From positions 1-58,611 of the forward strand of contig CALKNV010000019.1 in the NCBI GenBank assembly GCA_938091935.1: a stretch of DNA of 58,611 bases, read 5' to 3'. The notes below the pieces were generated by a model. That model saw only the letters and a list, made by a program, of their open reading frames with translations, did not search any database and had not been told where the DNA came from. Source of the stretch: an uncultured Pseudomonadales bacterium (GTDB lineage Bacteria > Pseudomonadota > Gammaproteobacteria > Pseudomonadales > Pseudohongiellaceae). The position numbers and the translations under genes were made by a program. Positions 1 through 7,559 of the stretch are shown piece by piece (the stretch's first letter is position 1; each line of letters begins with the position of its first letter).

Positions 1-12
1 GAGTTTCTGAAA

Positions 13-89
13 TGGCGCGCTCGGGAGGATTCGAACCTCCGACCGCCTGGTTCGTAGCCAGGTACTCTATCCAGCTGAGCTACGAGCGC
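13..89 (-). tRNA. tRNA-Arg (anticodon ACG), copy 1
   Basis: A 77-nt cloverleaf read on the minus strand. The acceptor stem is GCGCTCG paired with CGAGCGC, followed by discriminator G and an encoded CCA (plus-strand TGG at 13-15). The anticodon loop CTACGAA is closed by CCTGG/CCAGG, so the anticodon is ACG, which needs TadA editing to inosine to read CGU/CGC/CGA. The T-arm GGAGG-TTCGAAT-CCTCC is perfect. It is identical to the copy at 128-204, with 38 bases between them, and is probably transcribed from the promoter at 221-248. Confidence 0.97.
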
Positions 90-127
90 GCGTCAGAAAA
101 TCACGATATAAGCATTCAAAGAAAGAA

Positions 128-204
128 TGGCGCGCTCGGGAGGATTCGAACCTCCGACCGCCTGGTTCGTAGCCAGGTACTCTATCCAGCTGAGCTACGA
201 GCGC
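128..204 (-). tRNA. tRNA-Arg (anticodon ACG), copy 2
   Basis: A 77-nt tRNA gene identical to copy 1, with encoded CCA. It is the promoter-proximal member of a tandem Arg-Arg pair read on the minus strand. Only 16 bases separate its 5' end from the -10 box, so the leader is short. Confidence 0.97.
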
Positions 205-220
205 GCATCGTGGGGCGCGT

Positions 221-248
221 ATTATAGGGTTGTTGAGTAAGGTGTCAA
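221..248 (-). promoter_or_regulatory. Sigma70 promoter of the tRNA-Arg pair
   Basis: On the minus strand there is a perfect TTGACA -35 (plus TGTCAA at 243-248), a 16-bp spacer and a perfect TATAAT -10 (plus ATTATA at 221-226). A GC-rich stretch follows, as is typical of stringently controlled stable-RNA promoters. It points at the tRNA-Arg pair. Confidence 0.85.
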
Positions 249-262
249 CGACTTAAATACGC

Positions 263-278
263 TTCTGCCGAAGCAGAA
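263..278 (-). terminator. UUCG-tetraloop hairpin after tRNA-Ser
   Basis: Read on the minus strand this is TTCTGC-TTCG-GCAGAA, a perfect 6-bp stem with an exceptionally stable UUCG tetraloop. It lies just downstream of tRNA-Ser and upstream of the tRNA-Arg promoter. There is no clear U-tract, so it may be a processing or protective 3' hairpin rather than a full intrinsic terminator. Confidence 0.5.
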
Positions 279-284
279 AGAACG

Positions 285-374
285 TGGCGGAGAGAGAGGG
301 ATTCGAACCCTCGATAGGGGTAAACCTATACGCCCTTAGCAGGGGCGCGCCTTCAGCCACTCGGCCAACTCTCC
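285..374 (-). tRNA. tRNA-Ser (anticodon GCT)
   Basis: A 90-nt class II tRNA on the minus strand starting GGAGAGT, with a long variable arm (GTATAGG...CCTAT) and an encoded CCA. The anticodon stem CGCCC/GGGCG closes the loop CTGCTAA, so the anticodon is GCT and it reads AGC/AGU. The anticodon is not TCA, so this is not the selenocysteine tRNA (selC). Confidence 0.96.
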
Positions 375-445
375 GTACATTGAAATCCGGGCTATGCCCG
401 AAATCGCGCGCATAATATCACAAGGCGGGCGTAATGAAGAACACT

Positions 446-1303
446 CTAGGGCCGGATATTGGCCTGACCCTGCATGCAGAGGGCTCCTGCGTGGTCTGCG
501 ACCCAAAGGCGGACATTGCCCTCATTGTCAGGGCGTGTGGCATGGATGGTGCACGTCATGTTGCCGAATACGGGGCGGAGAGCCTTGAATTCGAAGGACT
601 CTAGCCGGGCCTCAGGCAGGTTCTGCCACAGCAGTTCGAGCATCATGGTCGCCAGCAAGGGGCCGTGTACGATCAGCCCAGGGTATCCCTCGACCTCGGT
701 GACATAGGGGGTGTCATAGTGAATGCGGTGGGCATTGAAGGTGAGCGCAGAATATCGAAACAGCAGACGTGAATCTGCCTGAAATTGCAGCTGCAAATCG
801 CTGACGGAGTCTGCGGGTTCGGCAGCAGGGAGTGATGCGCCGGGCTTTGCCGCCTCGCGGTAGACGATGTCCTGAGATTCAGTGATGCAGAGCTGTCCCG
901 ACCGCGTAATCTCGTGCCGAACCCTAACGAAAACCAGGCTACCACTGCGGCCTGACTTTTCCTTGATGCTGTGGATGGTCGAACTGCGAGTGAGCGGGTC
1001 GCCGATATTGACGGGCAGGTGAAACTGCAGTTGACTGCCTGCCCACATGCGGCGAGGCAAGGTGATGGGAGGTAAAAAGCCACCGCGCTGCCGGTGACCA
1101 TCAGGGGCCAGGTCTTGCTGGGCGGCAGTTTCAAGAAAATACAGCCAGTGCCAAAGGGCGGGGAGCTGGCTCTGCGCGAAGATTTCAGTTTGGCGATTCA
1201 AAGTGGCGGCCAGGGCGCGCGCAGGCGTGAGACCTATAATGTCATCGACAGTCTCATTTTTGCCAATCCACTGTTGCAGCTTGATGTTGTTCATTGCGGG
1301 CAA
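446..1303 (-). CDS. Htd2-like MaoC/FAS1-type hydratase
   Basis: A 285-residue double-hotdog protein of the Htd2 / mesaconyl-C4-CoA hydratase type. The C-terminal hotdog shows the hydratase-2 signature: N and HRIHYD around residues 195-205, then YPGLIVHGPLLATMM. The N-terminal half matches the FAS1-like dehydratase N domain. Such enzymes hydrate enoyl-CoAs, with known roles on mesaconyl-CoA and in fatty-acid dehydration. The start at 1303 is a TTG with AGGA seven bases upstream; an ATG three codons later (1294) is the alternative. It diverges from the MaoC-CitE-acyl-CoA dehydrogenase run at 1404-3972, which suggests a shared pathway. The exact substrate is inferred. Confidence 0.8.
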   Translation of the reverse strand: MPAMNNIKLQQWIGKNETVDDIIGLTPARALAATLNRQTEIFAQSQLPALWHWLYFLETAAQQDLAPDGHRQRGGFLPPITLPRRMWAGSQLQFHLPVNIGDPLTRSSTIHSIKEKSGRSGSLVFVRVRHEITRSGQLCITESQDIVYREAAKPGASLPAAEPADSVSDLQLQFQADSRLLFRYSALTFNAHRIHYDTPYVTEVEGYPGLIVHGPLLATMMLELLWQNLPEARLESFEFKALRPVFGNMTCTIHATRPDNEGNVRLWVADHAGALCMQGQANIRP

Positions 1304-1403
1304 TCCCCCGTCCTAATTTGGTTAGGGAATTTAATGGATGCCATGGGATGTTGCCACTACAATGTGCGCTTATTAAAAAGTCTGAGTCTTTGGCGGTTTC
1401 ACA

Positions 1404-1874
1404 GTGTCTGGCAAGTACTTCGAAGAACTGGAAGTGGGTATGGTGTTTGAGCACCAGCCCCATCGCACCATTACTGAAACAGATAACCTGCTGTTCAGTA
1501 CGCTTACCCACAATCCCCAGCCTCTTCATCTTGATGCGGAGTTTGCCGGTCAGTCGCAACACGGGGAGATACTGGTCAATAGCCTGTTTACTCTGGGTCT
1601 GGTAGTGGGCCTGTCGGTTGCTGACACCACGCTTGGCACCACCATTGGCAATCTGGGAATGGAGAAGACTGAGTTTCCCAATCCTGTTTTCATTGGGGAC
1701 ACCCTCAGCGTGTCCACGGAAATTACGGACAAGCGTGAATCCCGGACCAAGCCGGACCGCGGCATCGTCTGGTTCCGTCATCTTGCTATGAATCAGCGTG
1801 GCGAAGTTGTTTGTGAATGTCTGCGTAAAGGCATGATGCTACGAACACCCTCCCATCAAGAGAACAAGGACTAG
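1404..1874 (+). CDS. MaoC-family enoyl-CoA hydratase
   Basis: A 156-residue single-hotdog protein. The motif LTHNPQPLHLD carries the Asn and His expected in R-hydratase/MaoC active sites. The family hydrates unsaturated acyl-CoAs; itaconyl-CoA hydratase (Ich) of pseudomonads is a single-domain member. The start is GTG at 1404. The gene ends two bases before the CitE-like gene, so the two are almost certainly co-transcribed and translationally coupled. With the lyase and dehydrogenase that follow, it matches the gene content of itaconate/citramalate-type operons, so a role hydrating itaconyl- or mesaconyl-CoA is a reasonable inference but not proven. Confidence 0.85.
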   Translation: MSGKYFEELEVGMVFEHQPHRTITETDNLLFSTLTHNPQPLHLDAEFAGQSQHGEILVNSLFTLGLVVGLSVADTTLGTTIGNLGMEKTEFPNPVFIGDTLSVSTEITDKRESRTKPDRGIVWFRHLAMNQRGEVVCECLRKGMMLRTPSHQENKD

Positions 1875-1876
1875 TC

Positions 1877-2797
1877 GTGGCTGTAACTCCCATCCCAGGT
1901 GCCAAGGGTTTACGCCGCTCATTGCACTTTGTGCCTGGCGGCAATGCGCGCATGTTTGAGAAAGCATTAAGCTTGAATGCCGACAGCCTGATCCTGGACC
2001 TGGAGGATTCCGTCACCCCGGAGAACAAGGCCAGCGCACGGCAGGCCGTGTGCGACTGGATTAGTCAGACCGATTTTGGCGGGCAAGAGTGCCTGGTGCG
2101 AATTAATCCCCAGGATTCCCCTTGGGGTAGAGAGGACCTGGAGGCAGTGGTCGCGGCGAGACCTGATGGATTGGTGCTGCCGAAGGTGCTTAATCGGGCC
2201 AATGTTGATGCAGTAGATCAGCTAGTCACCGCCCTGGAGAAAAAACATGGAGTGGTATCTGGCGCTATTTCTTTGCTCCTCATTGGAACTGAAGCACCGG
2301 AGGCTGTGTTTGCCCTACCAACCATGGGGGGCAATGAGCGAGTCGATGGGCTTACCTGGGGTGCAGAAGATCTGGCGGGCGCGCTGGGATCCAAGTCCAA
2401 GCGTAATGCCGAAGGTGAGTACCTCGATGTGTTTCGCTATGTTAGATCAACTTGCTTGCTCGCTGCTGTAGCCAGCAACGTGCAGCCTATCGACTCAGTG
2501 TATGTGGAAATTTCCGATAGCCAGGGGTTGGACAAAGAGTGTAAAGAAGCTGCTGCTATGGGTTTCCGTGGCAAGTTGACGATTCACCCGAGTCAGGTTG
2601 ATATTGTGAATCGCGCTTTTACGCCTAGCAATGCCGAAATAGCTGAGGCTAAAGAATTGCTTGCCGCCTTCGCTGCGAATGAGTCGAGTGGCAAAATGGC
2701 TTTTGCTTACAAGGGGCAAATGGTTGATGTGCCGCACCTCAAGCGTGCCCAACAGATTCTTGCTATTGCCGCACACATAAGCGGCCAGACCAGCTAG
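1877..2797 (+). CDS. CitE-type CoA-ester lyase (citramalyl/malyl-CoA lyase-like)
   Basis: A 306-residue HpcH/HpaI-superfamily TIM barrel of the CitE/CLYBL/Ccl branch. Visible motifs in order are RRSLHFVPG near the N-terminus, LDLEDSV (Mg-binding acid), VRINP, the PKV strand, GTEAPEAVF with the metal-binding Glu, GAEDL with the metal-binding Asp, KLTIHPSQV, and the C-terminal VDVPHLKRAQQIL. Such enzymes cleave a 3-hydroxy-3-alkylacyl-CoA, for example (S)-citramalyl-CoA to pyruvate and acetyl-CoA. GTG start at 1877, two bases after the MaoC stop and nine before the acyl-CoA dehydrogenase. The operon context favours C5-dicarboxyl-CoA cleavage. Confidence 0.88.
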   Translation: MAVTPIPGAKGLRRSLHFVPGGNARMFEKALSLNADSLILDLEDSVTPENKASARQAVCDWISQTDFGGQECLVRINPQDSPWGREDLEAVVAARPDGLVLPKVLNRANVDAVDQLVTALEKKHGVVSGAISLLLIGTEAPEAVFALPTMGGNERVDGLTWGAEDLAGALGSKSKRNAEGEYLDVFRYVRSTCLLAAVASNVQPIDSVYVEISDSQGLDKECKEAAAMGFRGKLTIHPSQVDIVNRAFTPSNAEIAEAKELLAAFAANESSGKMAFAYKGQMVDVPHLKRAQQILAIAAHISGQTS

Positions 2798-2805
2798 GTT
2801 GCACT

Positions 2806-3972
2806 GTGGATTTTTCCGAATCTGAAGATCTCAAGCTCATTCGCGAGGCGGTTGCCAGAATCTGCCGCGATTTTCCTGATGATTATTGGGAGGCTCATGA
2901 TCGCGAGGGTAAGTATCCCCAGGATTTTTATGATGCGATGGCAAGTGCGGGCTGGATTGGAATAGCGATCCCTGAGTCTTATGGTGGTGCCGGCAAGGGC
3001 GTGCAAGAAGCTGCTGTGGTGCTGGAGCAGGTCGCAGCGTCCGGCGCAGCGATGAATGGCGCGACCCCATTACATCTTTCCATGTTTGGCATGCACCCAG
3101 TGATTAAACATGGTTCAGAAGAGATGAAATCCCGCTATCTGCCTGATGTGGCCTCTGGGAAACTGCAGGTCGCATTTGGTGTGACTGAACCCAATGCTGG
3201 TAGTGATACAACTTCGATCGAGACCAGTGCTCGCCGAGAGGGTAGTAACTATATCGTTAGGGGCAGGAAAGTGTGGACCACCAAGGCTATCGAAGCGGAG
3301 CGAGTCTTACTTTTAGTCCGTACCCAAAGTAAAGAAAGTGTGGAACGTAAGACAGAAGGTATGACTCTGTTGTTTGCCGAATTGAACAAGCCTGAAGTCT
3401 CCATATCGCCGATTGCGAAGCTGGGACGCAACGCCGTGAGAACCTGTGAGGTTGTGTATGATGAACTCCTCGTCAATGAAGCTGATCGCGTGGGAGAAGA
3501 AGGGCAAGGCTTTCGCTATTTGTTGGATGGACTCAATGCTGAGCGAATTCTGATCGCTGCGGAGGCGGTGGGCATTGGACGTGCAGCACTGCGTCGTGCC
3601 GTGAATTATGCCAATGAAAGAATCGTATTCGGCCGTCCTATCGGGCAGAATCAGGGGATTGCTTTCCCTCTGGCAGAGGCCAGGACGCGACTGGATGCAG
3701 CGGAACTGATGGTGCAGAAGGCAGCCTGGAAGCTTGATCAGGGTCTGCCCTGTGGTACTGAAGCCAATATGGCGAAATGGTTGGCGGCCGAGGCAGGTTT
3801 TTTCGCCGCTGATGCCGCGATACAAACTCACGGTGGTTTTGGCTACGCGAGGGAGTATCATGTAGAACGCTACTGGAGAGAGGCGCGCCTGATGAAGCTG
3901 GCACCTATCTCACAGGAGATGATTCTGAATTTTATTTCGGAGCACGAATTAGGTTTGCCGCGTTCCTATTAG
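2806..3972 (+). CDS. Acyl-CoA dehydrogenase
   Basis: A 388-residue flavoenzyme of full family length. FAD and substrate motifs include VTEPNAGSDTTSIET, the HGGFGYAREYHVERYWREAR stretch near residue 345, and FGRPIGQNQGIAFPLAEA. It oxidises an acyl-CoA to the enoyl-CoA and passes electrons to ETF; the ETF-ubiquinone oxidoreductase at 19182-20840 would receive them. GTG start at 2806, eight bases after the CitE-like gene, so it is the last gene of a three-gene operon. Itaconate operons of pseudomonads also contain a dehydrogenase of this family. The substrate cannot be read from the sequence. Confidence 0.92.
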   Translation: MDFSESEDLKLIREAVARICRDFPDDYWEAHDREGKYPQDFYDAMASAGWIGIAIPESYGGAGKGVQEAAVVLEQVAASGAAMNGATPLHLSMFGMHPVIKHGSEEMKSRYLPDVASGKLQVAFGVTEPNAGSDTTSIETSARREGSNYIVRGRKVWTTKAIEAERVLLLVRTQSKESVERKTEGMTLLFAELNKPEVSISPIAKLGRNAVRTCEVVYDELLVNEADRVGEEGQGFRYLLDGLNAERILIAAEAVGIGRAALRRAVNYANERIVFGRPIGQNQGIAFPLAEARTRLDAAELMVQKAAWKLDQGLPCGTEANMAKWLAAEAGFFAADAAIQTHGGFGYAREYHVERYWREARLMKLAPISQEMILNFISEHELGLPRSY

Positions 3973-4108
3973 GCAGCTAGGCAGCAATCAGCGTTTAACA
4001 AATCTAAAATAATAATGCTTTGTCGAAGGCCAGGATCAATCGCCAGAGCCCATAAAATATTAGCGTCAGTCTCAGGTTAACCCAGGGATTGATGGTTTAA
4101 GGAATATT

Positions 4109-4948
4109 ATGCCTAAACTAATCGGGTCAGTTGTATTTATTTGCTTGCTTTCTATGTCAAACGCTTCGCTGGCGCAGGATGATGATTTGCATGATCCCGA
4201 GGTGCAACGGGTAGAGCCATTCCAGGTATTCGATAATTTGTATTATATTGGAGTTGACTGGGTAGCGTCCTGGCTGCTGGTGACCGACCAGGGTTTGATC
4301 GTTTTTGATGCCCTGTACGAGGACTTGACTGATCTGGTGATAGACAACATCCGGCAGCTAGGATTCGACCCCAACGATATTCGCTATCTAATCGGCTCCC
4401 ATGCGCACTATGATCATATCGGTGGCGCGATACGCTTCCAGCAGGAATTTAGCGCGGTAGTAATGATGACCGAAGAAGACTGGGCCATGACAGAAGAGCC
4501 TGCTGTCTATCGCGAATACCCCAAGCCAATTCGCCATCTTTCCGCGAGTGACGGCGCCACGCTAAACCTGGGGCGAACTCGCCTGCGCTTTATGAAAACA
4601 CCCGGTCATACACCTGGCGTGTTGTCCACGCTGTTCACTGTCTATGACAACGGCTATCCCCACAGCGCCTTTATGTTCGGTGGAGTTGGGCTGAATTTCA
4701 GCGGTGTGGAGCGCACCGAAATGTATATCGAAAGTATCAGAAAGATGCAGCAGCTCACCGGCATTGAAGTGAATATTCCAAACCACGCCTCTTCGGCAGA
4801 TGTCTTTGCCCGTCGCGACATGCTCGCAGAGCGCCAGGACGGAGATCCGCACCCCTTTGTTGATCCCGAGGGCTGGACAGCTTCTCTGGACTTATGGCTC
4901 CGGCAGGCAGAACAAAAGCTCGCAGCAGAGCGCGCTGCGGCTAATTGA
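4109..4948 (+). CDS. Subclass B3-like metallo-beta-lactamase fold hydrolase
   Basis: A 279-residue exported protein. Residues 1-22 form a signal peptide ending ASLAQ. The zinc ligands are visible: H98, H100, D102 and H103 in SHAHYDHIGG, H167 in TPGHTPG, and H226 in IPNHASS. This HxHxDH...H...H set, with no Cys at the third zinc site, is the B3 pattern, and length and spacing also fit. B3 enzymes hydrolyse beta-lactams in the periplasm, but many family members act on other substrates, so resistance is only possible. Its 3' end overlaps the convergent XRE regulator gene by 8 bases. Confidence 0.85.
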   Translation: MPKLIGSVVFICLLSMSNASLAQDDDLHDPEVQRVEPFQVFDNLYYIGVDWVASWLLVTDQGLIVFDALYEDLTDLVIDNIRQLGFDPNDIRYLIGSHAHYDHIGGAIRFQQEFSAVVMMTEEDWAMTEEPAVYREYPKPIRHLSASDGATLNLGRTRLRFMKTPGHTPGVLSTLFTVYDNGYPHSAFMFGGVGLNFSGVERTEMYIESIRKMQQLTGIEVNIPNHASSADVFARRDMLAERQDGDPHPFVDPEGWTASLDLWLRQAEQKLAAERAAAN

Positions 4949-5723
4949 TCAATTTGCTGAAAAACTGTTCGCTGGCCTTGTCTGCAGGAAAGTAGCTTTC
5001 GATAAGCAATTCTTCCATGCCGGTATCCAAAGCCGTTCCAAACTGGCTTAGTGTTGTGAACATGCTTAGCGTGATTCCATCCAGACTGAAGTTTAATGTC
5101 AGCATGGGACCATCCTCGCCAACCTCAGCGGGCTGCTGCCAGTTTTTGGGTGGGTCTAACGCCAGGATCCTCTGATAGAGCGCTTTATGGGGCTCACTGT
5201 CATAGGCGAGCACTTGCCTTCGCAGGCGCCGCAGCAGATGGCTGGCGACTACTTCCCAGTTTGCGATTAGCGGCCTGAACATATCCTCGCGGAACAGCGC
5301 CATCAGCAGATTGTTGGTGGGAAGCTGATGGTCTTGTCCAAGCGCCAGCGCCATAAGATTTTGCTGGGCCTGATTTGCCATTAGCAGGTTGTAATTGCCG
5401 TCCATCACCAGTGCCGGGTAGGGATTATGATTTTCAAGAATCAAACCAAGGGTGGCTCTTACAGGCTGCATTGCTTCACTGTTTAGGTCCAGCTCACTGT
5501 AGGCTGCGGCATAGCCACCTGAGTTGAGCAATAGATTGCTGTCTTTATGCGGCAGCTCCAACACATCGGCCAGCCGCATTAGCATGGCGCGACTCGGCCT
5601 GCTCCTCCCTGTCTCGATGAAGCTGATGTGTCGCGACGAGACGTCGGCGAGCAGCGAGAGCTCGAGTTGGGATAGGCGATTGCGTTTACGGTATTCGCTG
5701 AGTAGGGGGCCGACGGCTGACAT
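4941..5723 (-). CDS. XRE-family regulator with MmyB-like ligand domain
   Basis: A 260-residue regulator. The N-terminal helix-turn-helix (YRKRNRLSQLELSLLADVS...ISFIETGRSRPSRAML) occupies residues 8-60. The rest matches the MmyB-like ligand-binding (PAS-like) domain, with NHNPYPALVMD and NYNLLMAN. I chose ATG 5723 because AGGAG lies six bases upstream; the in-frame ATG at 5753 has no ribosome site. A 9-bp perfect inverted repeat at 5777-5799 sits just upstream and is a likely autoregulatory operator. It converges on and slightly overlaps the beta-lactamase-like gene. Confidence 0.9.
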   Translation of the reverse strand: MSAVGPLLSEYRKRNRLSQLELSLLADVSSRHISFIETGRSRPSRAMLMRLADVLELPHKDSNLLLNSGGYAAAYSELDLNSEAMQPVRATLGLILENHNPYPALVMDGNYNLLMANQAQQNLMALALGQDHQLPTNNLLMALFREDMFRPLIANWEVVASHLLRRLRRQVLAYDSEPHKALYQRILALDPPKNWQQPAEVGEDGPMLTLNFSLDGITLSMFTTLSQFGTALDTGMEELLIESYFPADKASEQFFSKLIN

Positions 5724-5776
5724 GACAGACTCCTGTTGCACTGTAGCCCCCATTCTATTGCCCAGTTTTCGTCAAA

Positions 5777-5799
5777 ACCATTACCTTAGGGGTAATGGT
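5777..5799. promoter_or_regulatory. Palindromic operator upstream of the XRE regulator
   Basis: A perfect 9-bp inverted repeat, ACCATTACC-TTAGG-GGTAATGGT, lies 54 bases upstream of the chosen start of the XRE/MmyB regulator. Its size and symmetry suit a dimeric helix-turn-helix protein, so autoregulation is the simplest reading. No gene reads rightward from it. Confidence 0.6.
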
Positions 5800-5884
5800 G
5801 TTAGCCCTTGGCGCTGCGGCGGGTTATGGGCAGGAGTTTATGAGGGCAGAGGGGCCGAGGTCGGGAGGCAGGAGGCAGGCTAAT

Positions 5885-6490
5885 TCAGTTCTCAATTTGC
5901 CAACGAGCAAAGAGTCGTCTTGCGCTGCTGAGCTGCTGCGGGTCAAGGCGGGGTTCTATCCTGCTGATGAATGCCGCGGCTTCATCATGTTGGTTGACTC
6001 GAGCCATATGGGCCCAGGCGTGGGCCTGCACCAGGTCGCGCTCGACCGGATCGCCCTCAAAATATATATTGGCCAACGAGAGCGCCGCGTTGCCATGGCC
6101 ATTTTTGGCGGCCTTAACCAGCCATTCAAGCCCTTGCTCTTCGTTTTTTTGGGTGCCAATACCTTGCAAATAAAGGCTGGCAAGATTGGCCTGGGCATCC
6201 ACATGACCCTGCTGCGCTGCGGCTTCGGTCCATTTAAAGGCCAGGTCCAGATCCTGGTCTACGCCCTGGCCGGTGAAGTAGAGGATGCCGAGGTTATATT
6301 GAGCCAGGTCCAGGCCGGCTTCAGCCGCTATGGAGAACTCGCTGAATGCGGTGTCAAAATCACCCTCGAATGCCGCTTTTACCCCGTCTTCATAGTCGGC
6401 GTGAACCCGCGTTGCCATAAACATCAGTGCAATAGCCAACAGAATTGGGCCAAAGTTTTTAATCAGGTCAATGAGTTGCCGTCGGCGCAT
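5885..6490 (-). CDS. Exported Sel1-repeat protein
   Basis: A 201-residue protein with a basic-hydrophobic N-terminal signal (MRRRQLIDL... ending RVHA, about residues 1-31). At least three Sel1-like repeats follow, e.g. AQYNLGILYFTGQGVDQDLD, AQANLASLYLQGIGTQKNEE and AALSLANIYFEGDPVERDL. These alpha-solenoid repeats mediate protein contacts. Start 6490 is preferred over an upstream in-frame start because the signal peptide begins there and AAAGG lies about eight bases upstream. Function unknown. Confidence 0.85.
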   Translation of the reverse strand: MRRRQLIDLIKNFGPILLAIALMFMATRVHADYEDGVKAAFEGDFDTAFSEFSIAAEAGLDLAQYNLGILYFTGQGVDQDLDLAFKWTEAAAQQGHVDAQANLASLYLQGIGTQKNEEQGLEWLVKAAKNGHGNAALSLANIYFEGDPVERDLVQAHAWAHMARVNQHDEAAAFISRIEPRLDPQQLSSARRLFARWQIEN

Positions 6491-6641
6491 TGTATATACC
6501 TTTGCCTTTTCCTTATCTTTTGATACGACACGGAGTCCATCTCCGATCGGCCAGTCGGGCAGTTTATCCCACCCCAACTAGGCAGGAAACTGAGGAATGC
6601 GCTGGGCTTCACATATGACTATGAAAAATCACGGATTTCGC

Positions 6642-6647
6642 TATAAT
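6642..6647 (+). promoter_or_regulatory. -10 box for tRNA-Arg at 6691
   Basis: A perfect TATAAT, followed by a GC-rich discriminator, lies 43 bases before the tRNA. The -35 is weak; the best match is ATGAAA at 6621-6626 with a short 15-bp spacer. Confidence 0.55.
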
Positions 6648-6690
6648 ACCGGCCCTCGATTGGGGGCCAGTAGGCCAAAATATCGATTAC

Positions 6691-6767
6691 GCACCCGTAG
6701 CTCAGCTGGATAGAGTACCTGGCTACGAACTAGGGGGTCGCACGTTCGAATCGTGCCGGGTGCGCCA
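6691..6767 (+). tRNA. tRNA-Arg (anticodon ACG), divergent copy
   Basis: A 77-nt cloverleaf with acceptor GCACCCG/CGGGTGC, anticodon loop CTACGAA (ACG), T-arm GCACG-TTCGAAT-CGTGC and encoded CCA. It shares the D-arm and anticodon loop with the pair at 13-204 but differs in the acceptor stem, variable loop and T-stem. The anticodon stem CCTGG/CTAGG contains a G-U wobble. All stems still pair, so it looks functional. Confidence 0.95.
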
Positions 6768-6775
6768 AACAACAA

Positions 6776-6800
6776 AGCCCGCATTAGCGGGCTTTTTTGT
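6776..6800 (+). terminator. Intrinsic terminator of tRNA-Arg
   Basis: AGCCCGC-ATTA-GCGGGCT hairpin (7-bp stem, 4-nt loop) followed by a T run, nine bases after the tRNA CCA end. Confidence 0.9.
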
Positions 6801-6849
6801 TTGTTTTACCCAGCCGATTCCACGTGCCCAGTTTATAAACCCACGCCAC

Positions 6850-7473
6850 CTAATACTGCCCACTATCCCACCCATAACAATGCGCCATCACAACTGGCTC
6901 CTTAGGCAAATTTGGAAAAGCTATCTCTTTGGCCCGGCTCGCCTCGAGTTTAAATCCACTCTTTTCCAACACCCGGATAGAGGCAGGATGTTCTGGGTGC
7001 ACATAGGCCAGCAAACGCAGCAGGCGCATGGAGTTGGCCAAGGCCTGCATGCTCTGCAGGCACTCTGTTGCATACCCCTGGCCCCAGTACCCGGGCGCGA
7101 TCACAAAGCCCGTTGATGCGATACGCTGATCTTCCATGGCGAGCCCAGTGCTGCCAATGAGCTCGCCGGATTGCTTGTCAAAGCACAAGAGCGGCCCCAC
7201 GTGATTAGTTTCCCATGCGTTATCCGAGAATCGGATGAAGGCATTGCTGTCTGCTAAGCTCTGATGGCGGGGCCAGCCGAGGAAGCGTGTTACTTCCATC
7301 AAGCTCGCATAACCTTGGAAGATTAGCTCCGCGTCCTCTGGCCTCGGGTGATGCATCTCCATTCGTTCGCTGCTGAAAAAGCTGTTCGCAATCATGGTTA
7401 AATGGCTTGATCCAAGAAAGAGTGGCGCATCTGGATGTTGCGGCTGTGACAAAGAGGGTATGGCCGCTACCAC
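6850..7473 (-). CDS. GNAT N-acetyltransferase (RimJ/RimL-like)
   Basis: Up to 207 residues; the acetyltransferase fold begins at MEMHHPRPEDAELIF. The acetyl-CoA motif A is GFVIAPGYWGQGYATECLQSM and the final motif is ENPAS-like HPASIRVLEKSGF, typical of the RimJ/RimL type that acetylates N-termini or small amines. The start is uncertain: GTG at 7473 gives 207 residues and ATG at 7395 gives 181; neither has a convincing ribosome site. It faces the tRNA-Arg terminator. Substrate unknown. Confidence 0.8.
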   Translation of the reverse strand: MVAAIPSLSQPQHPDAPLFLGSSHLTMIANSFFSSERMEMHHPRPEDAELIFQGYASLMEVTRFLGWPRHQSLADSNAFIRFSDNAWETNHVGPLLCFDKQSGELIGSTGLAMEDQRIASTGFVIAPGYWGQGYATECLQSMQALANSMRLLRLLAYVHPEHPASIRVLEKSGFKLEASRAKEIAFPNLPKEPVVMAHCYGWDSGQY

Positions 7474-7559
7474 AGTTATTGAGATACTCGCTGCTTAAGT
7501 TGAACCTTGCTTGAAAACCGCAGCTAAATCTACTCCAATAGCAGCAGGAGGTCTCCACC

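Noticed and set aside
13..204. Direct repeat of about 77 bases as a possible mobile or CRISPR-like repeat
   Set aside because: The repeat unit is exactly a tRNA-Arg gene with CCA; only two copies occur and there are no spacers.
285..374. 90-nt tRNA considered as selC (tRNA-Sec)
   Set aside because: The anticodon is GCT and the acceptor stem is 7 bp, so it is a normal tRNA-Ser.
1254..1781. Minus-strand ORF of 175 codons across the MaoC gene
   Set aside because: It is antisense to a well-supported hotdog hydratase and has no family features.
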